Of a stretch of DNA of 26,536 bases, positions 21,781 to 26,536 are shown piece after piece. Every line of letters begins with the position of its first letter. The stretch's first letter is position 1. The notes below the pieces were generated by a model. That model had not been told where the DNA came from. It searched no databases and saw nothing but the letters and a program-made list of their open reading frames with translations. The position numbers and the translations under genes are program-made. Source of the stretch: a virus; IMG/VR virus record IMGVR_UViG_3300002144_000203, positions 1 to 26,536 of that record, one strand, 5' to 3'.

Positions 21781-24700
21781 ATGTCAGATTTATGGAACGT
21801 TGTAACTGGAACTAAACTACAAACTATTATTGAACGATCTTCAGTAAACATACTATTACCTCTTGCAAACGGTATAGTTGCTGACATAGAACTTATTAGT
21901 GGTAGTATTCCAACAGGCACACGATTAGAAAATAGTATAATAACAGGAACTGTATTTGAAGTTGCTTATGACACAATATTTACGGCTGTATTTAGAGCAA
22001 CTACTGATGACAGATTTCAAGATTGCACTATAGAATTTGTAGTCACTGGGCCTGATAGTCCAACATGGCAGACTAATGAAGGACTACTAGCTATAGGTTC
22101 AAACAACAGTCTGTTTATTCTTGATAACGAAATTATTGATTATCAATTAGTAGCAACCGACACTGATCTAAGTGCAGGCGATGAACTATATTATTATATT
22201 GCAGATGGCGACGGTTCACTTCCGTCAGGTATTACACTAAGTGATAGCGGCAAACTACAAGGAACTACTGAGCCATTGCTTAGTTTAGATAAACGCAATA
22301 TCGGCGGTGGGTATGATACTGCCGCATATGCTGGTGTTCCGATGGACTATTCTGTTGTAAGTTCAAACGGCTACGGAAGTTTTTATTACGATACAGTTGA
22401 CTATGGTTATAACGAGCCAACAGCAAATTTACGAAAATTAAATAGGTACTATCCGTTTGCTGTTACAGTTACAGATGGCGAAAATTTTATAAGAAGAGAA
22501 TTTAAAATCTACCTAGTAGGTGATGATTATCTAAAAGCTGATAACACTATTATGCAAGCAGGTACGGGAGTATTTACTGCTGATAATACTAACGTAAGAA
22601 CTCCAGTATGGATTACTCCAAGTGACTTAGGATTTAAACGTGCTAACAATTACACAACAATATATTTAGAAATTGTCGACAACTGGACACTAGAAGGTGT
22701 TGTTGTTTATACTCTTGAAGATGTAAACGATGATCTTACACCTAGCGAACTTCCTCTAGGTATGACACTAGATAGTCAAACTGGCGAAGTTATCGGACGC
22801 ATTCCTTATCAGCCTGCTATTACACAGAATTATAAATTTACAGTCAGAGCAACTCGCATTACTACTGATTTAGATACTGTTACAATTTTTGCAAACTTTT
22901 ATGAAGATGTGCTATTAGGAAAGAATAGTTTTAAAATTTTTAAAATCGACCTAACTGGTAATATTGACGGCACTAATGATTTATTCGAATTAGTAGGGAA
23001 GAAAATTCTACTAGGCACTAGACAATATACAGTTACTAACGTCGATGACAGAAATGCACTTTACGATGTAGTATTTGTGCAGGAAACCCTTGCCCCAAGC
23101 ATTAATTTATTACTAAGCCAAACAGCGACGGTTGGACAAGATCATTTTTTTGTTACTAGATTGTCCGAATCAACAAAAACAAAATATGCTAGCAGAACAT
23201 TAAGATTTTCAGATAGCGAAACTTATACTATTAATACATTTACGCCATACATTGAATGGCAAGTTACCCAAACAACATCTAGCGACCCATTTTTACCAGC
23301 TAAGTCTCCAAGGTTGATTGAATTAAATGAAAATTATTTCATTGGCGATTATGTTATTAATACTATAGAAACGGGCGGCGACGGGAAAATATATAAATGC
23401 ACAACATCACATACGGTTACTGCACAAACAGACGAGCTCGGTGATAGCATATTAATTGATAACATTGTACAACTAAATTTTATAGATGCAAACTGGTTAG
23501 AAGTTGCAGAGACTCTCGAAGATCTTAGCCTAGCAGATAGAATAACTGCTACACAACAATCACTTGAAGCTGAATTTAACGGAGCTGCATATATTAGTGT
23601 AATTGACGACTTAAATTGGAGGATTCGTGTTCCTAGTACTGCGTATTCTAGAATTACTTCAAATATACAAAGTTTCTTTAGCGGTGAGGATAGCAGTGAT
23701 ATTATTGCAAGACTAATACGCGACAATGAAGATAAAATTACACTAGATAAAAATTTAAGTTCACAGCTAAACAACGGAAGAAACATAGGAATTGCATTGT
23801 TTGCAAGAGACGGTTTCTTTAAAAATATTATTGTTGCAGCAAATGACGAAGTTGACATACCTAGTACAGCTAAAACATTTGAAGTACGAGTAATCGGTGA
23901 AATTGATAGTAATATTAAATGGATAACTGCTGCTAATCTAGGAAAAATTAATGCTAATTTTACAAGCAATTTAAGATTAATTGCTGAAACTACTGTTCCT
24001 GATACTAAAATGATTTATAGTGTAAAGTCAGGTAAACTTCCATACGGATTAACTCTTAACTATGATGGCGAGATCATCGGCGCAGCTAGACAGTTTGGTA
24101 CTGTTGATGCGCCTGGATTGACTATATTTGAAAACAAAGCAGTTACATGGGACGGAAAACTTCCAGGAGATACTACGTTTGATAGAAGTTATAAATTTAC
24201 AGTAGAAGCTCGTGATAGATTTGGTTACACTGCAATTGAACGCGAGTTTACATTAGCAGTTGAAGATTTAGATAACACACAATATACTGACATATACATG
24301 CGTCCTATGTTAAGTGATGAACAGCGTCGATACTACAAAAACTTTGTAAGTAATCCAGAAGTGTTCACTCCAAATAAAATATACCGTCCAGGCGATCCAA
24401 CATTTGGAATACAAACAAATTTAGACATGTTAGTATATGCAGGCGTTGAAGCAACTACTATAAATAAATTTGTAGCTGGCGCCGCTAAGGGACACAAGCG
24501 TAAGAAATATATTTTAGGTGAAATTAAAAGTGCCGTAGCTAAAACAAGTGCAACATCAGATACAATATACGAAGTAGTGTATATTGATGTCAAGGATCCT
24601 GCTAACTCAACAACTGGAGTTAAAACTGCTAGTAGTTTTAAAATAAAAAATAACGAAAAAATCACAGTCGATAGCATACAATATGCAGTAGTAGATGATG

Positions 24701-25290
24701 CTACTAGGTTTAGATCAGGTTATAATGAATTAGCTGTTAGTACTAGATCAACTGTACGATTTGTATTCAGTCAGCTAGACGAAATAATAATCGATACTAG
24801 AGCTCCTGCCGAAGAAGAACTTAATGTAGATAATCAAGATTTTGAAATAACTGTAAGAGACGGTGGAATAGTAACTGTAGAATTACAAAAGGGAGATAGT
24901 GAGCCTTATAGATTTAGACCTAAAACTAATACTATTAAGACAGACAGTAATGCAATCAATGTTAGCCAATCAACTGACTCAATCAAATATATATCTAGTA
25001 TAGATAACATGAGAGCAAACATTAAAACAATCGGTGACGAAGAACGTAACTACTTGCCATTGTGGATGAGAACTGCACAAACAGGTTTTGAAGAATTAGA
25101 TTATGTAACTGCGATACCAATTTGCTATTGCAAGCCCGGTGAATCGACAAGCATAATTAACAATATTAAAAATTACGGGTTTGATCCTAAAACAATTAAC
25201 TACGATATAGACAGATATATCGTAAAACGAACTGAAAACTCCGATGTCGAAAAATTTGTCCTGTTCGCAAATTACCAATTCAATGTATGA
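21781..25290 (+). CDS. Large structural protein with putative Ig/cadherin-like modules, 1169 aa
   Basis: Three clear copies of the LPxGxTLxxxxGxxxG pattern occur near residues 147, 324 and 753 (for example LPLGMTLDSQTGEVIG), with a weaker one at about 43-57 (IPTGTRLENSIITG). This pattern marks putative Ig (He_PIG-type) beta-sandwich modules in surface and phage proteins. Each is followed by strands such as YKFTVRATR or YKFTVEARDRFG. The C-terminal part (LPLWM at about 1092, CYCKPGE near 1115, IDRYIV near 1153) resembles the ends of large tail proteins of marine T4-like phages, as I recall them. With its own late promoter and ribosome binding site it appears to be a single-gene unit. It is probably a tail or baseplate accessory protein that contacts the cell surface. 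No protease or hydrolase motif is seen. Confidence 0.83.
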   Translation: MSDLWNVVTGTKLQTIIERSSVNILLPLANGIVADIELISGSIPTGTRLENSIITGTVFEVAYDTIFTAVFRATTDDRFQDCTIEFVVTGPDSPTWQTNEGLLAIGSNNSLFILDNEIIDYQLVATDTDLSAGDELYYYIADGDGSLPSGITLSDSGKLQGTTEPLLSLDKRNIGGGYDTAAYAGVPMDYSVVSSNGYGSFYYDTVDYGYNEPTANLRKLNRYYPFAVTVTDGENFIRREFKIYLVGDDYLKADNTIMQAGTGVFTADNTNVRTPVWITPSDLGFKRANNYTTIYLEIVDNWTLEGVVVYTLEDVNDDLTPSELPLGMTLDSQTGEVIGRIPYQPAITQNYKFTVRATRITTDLDTVTIFANFYEDVLLGKNSFKIFKIDLTGNIDGTNDLFELVGKKILLGTRQYTVTNVDDRNALYDVVFVQETLAPSINLLLSQTATVGQDHFFVTRLSESTKTKYASRTLRFSDSETYTINTFTPYIEWQVTQTTSSDPFLPAKSPRLIELNENYFIGDYVINTIETGGDGKIYKCTTSHTVTAQTDELGDSILIDNIVQLNFIDANWLEVAETLEDLSLADRITATQQSLEAEFNGAAYISVIDDLNWRIRVPSTAYSRITSNIQSFFSGEDSSDIIARLIRDNEDKITLDKNLSSQLNNGRNIGIALFARDGFFKNIIVAANDEVDIPSTAKTFEVRVIGEIDSNIKWITAANLGKINANFTSNLRLIAETTVPDTKMIYSVKSGKLPYGLTLNYDGEIIGAARQFGTVDAPGLTIFENKAVTWDGKLPGDTTFDRSYKFTVEARDRFGYTAIEREFTLAVEDLDNTQYTDIYMRPMLSDEQRRYYKNFVSNPEVFTPNKIYRPGDPTFGIQTNLDMLVYAGVEATTINKFVAGAAKGHKRKKYILGEIKSAVAKTSATSDTIYEVVYIDVKDPANSTTGVKTASSFKIKNNEKITVDSIQYAVVDDATRFRSGYNELAVSTRSTVRFVFSQLDEIIIDTRAPAEEELNVDNQDFEITVRDGGIVTVELQKGDSEPYRFRPKTNTIKTDSNAINVSQSTDSIKYISSIDNMRANIKTIGDEERNYLPLWMRTAQTGFEELDYVTAIPICYCKPGESTSIINNIKNYGFDPKTINYDIDRYIVKRTENSDVEKFVLFANYQFNV

Positions 25291-25293
25291 CAT

Positions 25294-25302
25294 CGATAAA
25301 TA
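25294..25302 (+). promoter_or_regulatory. T4-type late promoter box (CGATAAATA)
   Basis: Fifth copy of the 9-mer, immediately after the stop of the 1169-residue gene and 18 bases before the ATG at 25321. AGAGGA (25309-25314) is the ribosome binding site. Confidence 0.8.
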
Positions 25303-25320
25303 TATTAAAGAGGAATTAAC

Positions 25321-25911
25321 ATGGCCAGCAACATTATAAGCGGAACAATCGACGGAGCATATCCAGTAGCAGGTGTTGACAACGACACTCAAGGGTTTCG
25401 TGATAACTTTACAATTATTAAAACAGGACTAGCAACCGCTGGAAGTGAGATTACCTCGCTACAGAGTAATACTGCTAAATTAAACGCATCAAACGACTTT
25501 AATGGTAGCGATATTGCAGACGCTAATTTTTCGTTAAACACTGAAAAATATCATAATATTGGTACAGTTACTACCGGAATGAACATTAGTTTCTTGAACG
25601 GACACTACCAAAGTATGTCGATTAACTTAGCTGAAGGGGTTGGAACTATCAATTTTGCATTAGCAGATTGGCCAGATAGAGATCATCTTGCTAAAATGAC
25701 TGTGCAGATGTTTGGCAATGATACTGCAAAAACTGTAACATTTACAGTAGATGGTGGTGGCGACTTAAAATACAATAGTACGTACCCTAGAATTGCAGGC
25801 GAAGCAAAAGTTACCGTAGACAGCAGTACAGATCCAATCGTTATTGATTTTTGGACATACAATCAAGGCACAACTGTATATGCAGAGTACAGAGGACGGT
25901 TTGAAGACTAA
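25321..25911 (+). CDS. Structural protein with divergent N-terminal module, 196 aa
   Basis: The start MASNIISGTIDGAYPVAGVD and then GFRDNFTIIKTGLATA is the pattern of a small structural protein family I recall from marine T4-like phages. G-F-R-D-N-F-T-I-I aligns loosely with the F-x-K-V-N-x-N-F-x-E-L part of the module in the other structural proteins here. A short helical stretch (EITSLQSNTAKLNAS) is followed by a beta-rich region (INLAEGVGTINFALADWP, VTFTVDGGGDLKY) and a polar end, YRGRFED. Late promoter and ribosome binding site are both good. Likely a tail or fibre accessory. The next gene starts on its stop codon (TAATG). Confidence 0.82.
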   Translation: MASNIISGTIDGAYPVAGVDNDTQGFRDNFTIIKTGLATAGSEITSLQSNTAKLNASNDFNGSDIADANFSLNTEKYHNIGTVTTGMNISFLNGHYQSMSINLAEGVGTINFALADWPDRDHLAKMTVQMFGNDTAKTVTFTVDGGGDLKYNSTYPRIAGEAKVTVDSSTDPIVIDFWTYNQGTTVYAEYRGRFED

Positions 25912-26150
25912 TGCTTAATCCTTTAGTTGATAGTTTAGCAGATCTATCTACAAACGAATTAGAAGACAAAATAGTTGTACTCCAACGTAGATACTTCATG
26001 ACATCCAATCCTGGAGTACAGCATCAAATTGCAAACTTCTTAGAAATCTACAAACAAGAAGCACAGACTCGACGTGCAATCGAATATCAGCGGCAAAAAG
26101 ATCAAGATAATGGCGGGAATGGACTTGACAGTTTAATAAATGTAAGTTAA
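25911..26150 (+). CDS. Conserved-looking helical protein, 79 aa
   Basis: The ATG overlaps the stop of the preceding structural gene (TAATG), so translation is probably coupled. The product is predicted mostly helical: LADLSTNELEDKIVVLQRRY, then HQIANFLEIYKQEAQTRRAI, with a polar Gln/Asn/Gly-rich tail. No metal site or membrane segment is present. Its place after late structural genes suggests an assembly chaperone or minor virion part. I recall similar short proteins in marine T4-like phages, but no function is recognised. Confidence 0.75.
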   Translation: MLNPLVDSLADLSTNELEDKIVVLQRRYFMTSNPGVQHQIANFLEIYKQEAQTRRAIEYQRQKDQDNGGNGLDSLINVS

Positions 26151-26159
26151 ACTGTATAC

Positions 26160-26536
26160 ATGCTTATAAAAACTGACGAACTAGGTATTCCTCGCTTTAC
26201 AAACAAAGACCTTGTCAACATGATCTATAGTGGTCATGTTGACAAGTGTCACGTTGTGCTGTGTGATCCTTCAGATGATATTGAAAAGTTTAATGCAGCA
26301 ATGCGTGAACAATACCTTCCCGAACTTACAAAATATATTCCCTTAGATGTAGATCAAAAGACATTCGACGGTGCGTTACAGAGTGAATGGTTTATGCCTG
26401 ATGAATATAAAACATATCCTATCTATGACTTTTGTTTAGCGCAATGCGATACTATAGGAAAGAAGCAACGTTTAACAGAAGAATTTGACGCATTTGATGA
26501 ACGTGGAATGTTATCACTGTTATGCTATATGAAGTA
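26160..26536 (+). CDS. Hypothetical protein, 5' part (cut by window end)
   Basis: An open frame of 125 codons runs to the window edge from an ATG at 26160, ten bases after the previous stop. It begins MLIKTDELGIPRFTNKDLVN and continues with CHVVLCDPSDDIEKF, WFMPDEYKTYPIYDFCLAQC and LTEEFDAFDERGM. The part seen is soluble, acidic and rich in aromatics, with several Cys. I recall similar proteins in marine T4-like phages but know no function. No convincing ribosome binding site is visible. A perfect 13-bp inverted repeat lies 51 bases inside the frame. Confidence 0.72.
   Translation, partial: MLIKTDELGIPRFTNKDLVNMIYSGHVDKCHVVLCDPSDDIEKFNAAMREQYLPELTKYIPLDVDQKTFDGALQSEWFMPDEYKTYPIYDFCLAQCDTIGKKQRLTEEFDAFDERGMLSLLCYMK
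26211..26246 (+). repeat. Perfect 13-bp inverted repeat inside the last gene
   Basis: CTTGTCAACATGA (26211-26223) is the exact reverse complement of TCATGTTGACAAG (26234-26246), with a 10-base loop TCTATAGTGG. The RNA would form a long stem early in the coding region (codons 18-29). No T-run follows, so a terminator is unlikely. Confidence 0.85.

Noticed and set aside
23349-23969. Minus-strand open frame (206 codons) opposite the 1169-residue gene
   Set aside because: It lies entirely antisense to a real gene, and its hydrophobic Leu/Ser-rich make-up is typical of a shadow frame.
24459-24466. TATAAATA, an exact T4 late-promoter consensus
   Set aside because: It lies deep inside the 1169-codon structural gene with no gene start nearby and lacks the CG seen in the five intergenic boxes. 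Probably chance in AT-rich coding DNA.

Overview
The window looks like part of the genome of a marine, T4-related contractile-tailed phage (a cyanophage- or pelagimyophage-like virus). It is AT-rich and almost fully coding, with very short intergenic gaps, overlapping start and stop codons, and T4-type late promoter boxes (five identical CGATAAATA 9-mers, each 18-23 nt before a start codon). It encodes very large repetitive virion proteins of the kind found in marine T4-like phages, plus host-like auxiliary genes. No photosynthesis gene is visible, so cyanobacterial and SAR11-type hosts both remain possible. No stretch longer than about 100 bases lacks a gene, and I see no tRNA, insertion sequence or CRISPR array.

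Bases 1-1840 hold tightly packed small genes of unknown function, then a UV damage endonuclease gene (609-1625) behind a perfect sigma-70 consensus promoter, as expected of an early gene read by host polymerase. Bases 1861-4522 are an accessory region with short genes on both strands. Its most unusual gene (2798-4081) encodes an exported protein joining a c-type heme motif to a peptidylglycine-monooxygenase-like dicopper enzyme. A small lipoprotein gene overlaps its end.

Bases 4586-26150 are a late structural block on the + strand, divided by late promoters: (a) an A-type Fe-S carrier (HesB/IscA) followed by a 2915-residue tail or fibre protein, a possible small gene and a 67-residue protein; (b) a 1039-residue fibre with 16-residue YadA-head-like repeats, a 1258-residue subtilisin-type protease with Calx-beta-like repeats and a C-terminal cupredoxin, and a 238-residue protein; (c) a 1169-residue protein with putative Ig/cadherin-like modules; (d) a 196-residue structural protein, a 79-residue protein and a gene cut by the window end.

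Three, probably four, of the structural proteins share a short N-terminal module (NDGTGD...KVNxNFxEL). One of them is little more than that module alone, which suggests a common docking or attachment unit. Metal-centre proteins recur: heme plus two coppers in the exported enzyme, Fe-S in the HesB protein, and a type-1 copper site in the protease. All functional calls come from motif recognition by eye. No database search was run.
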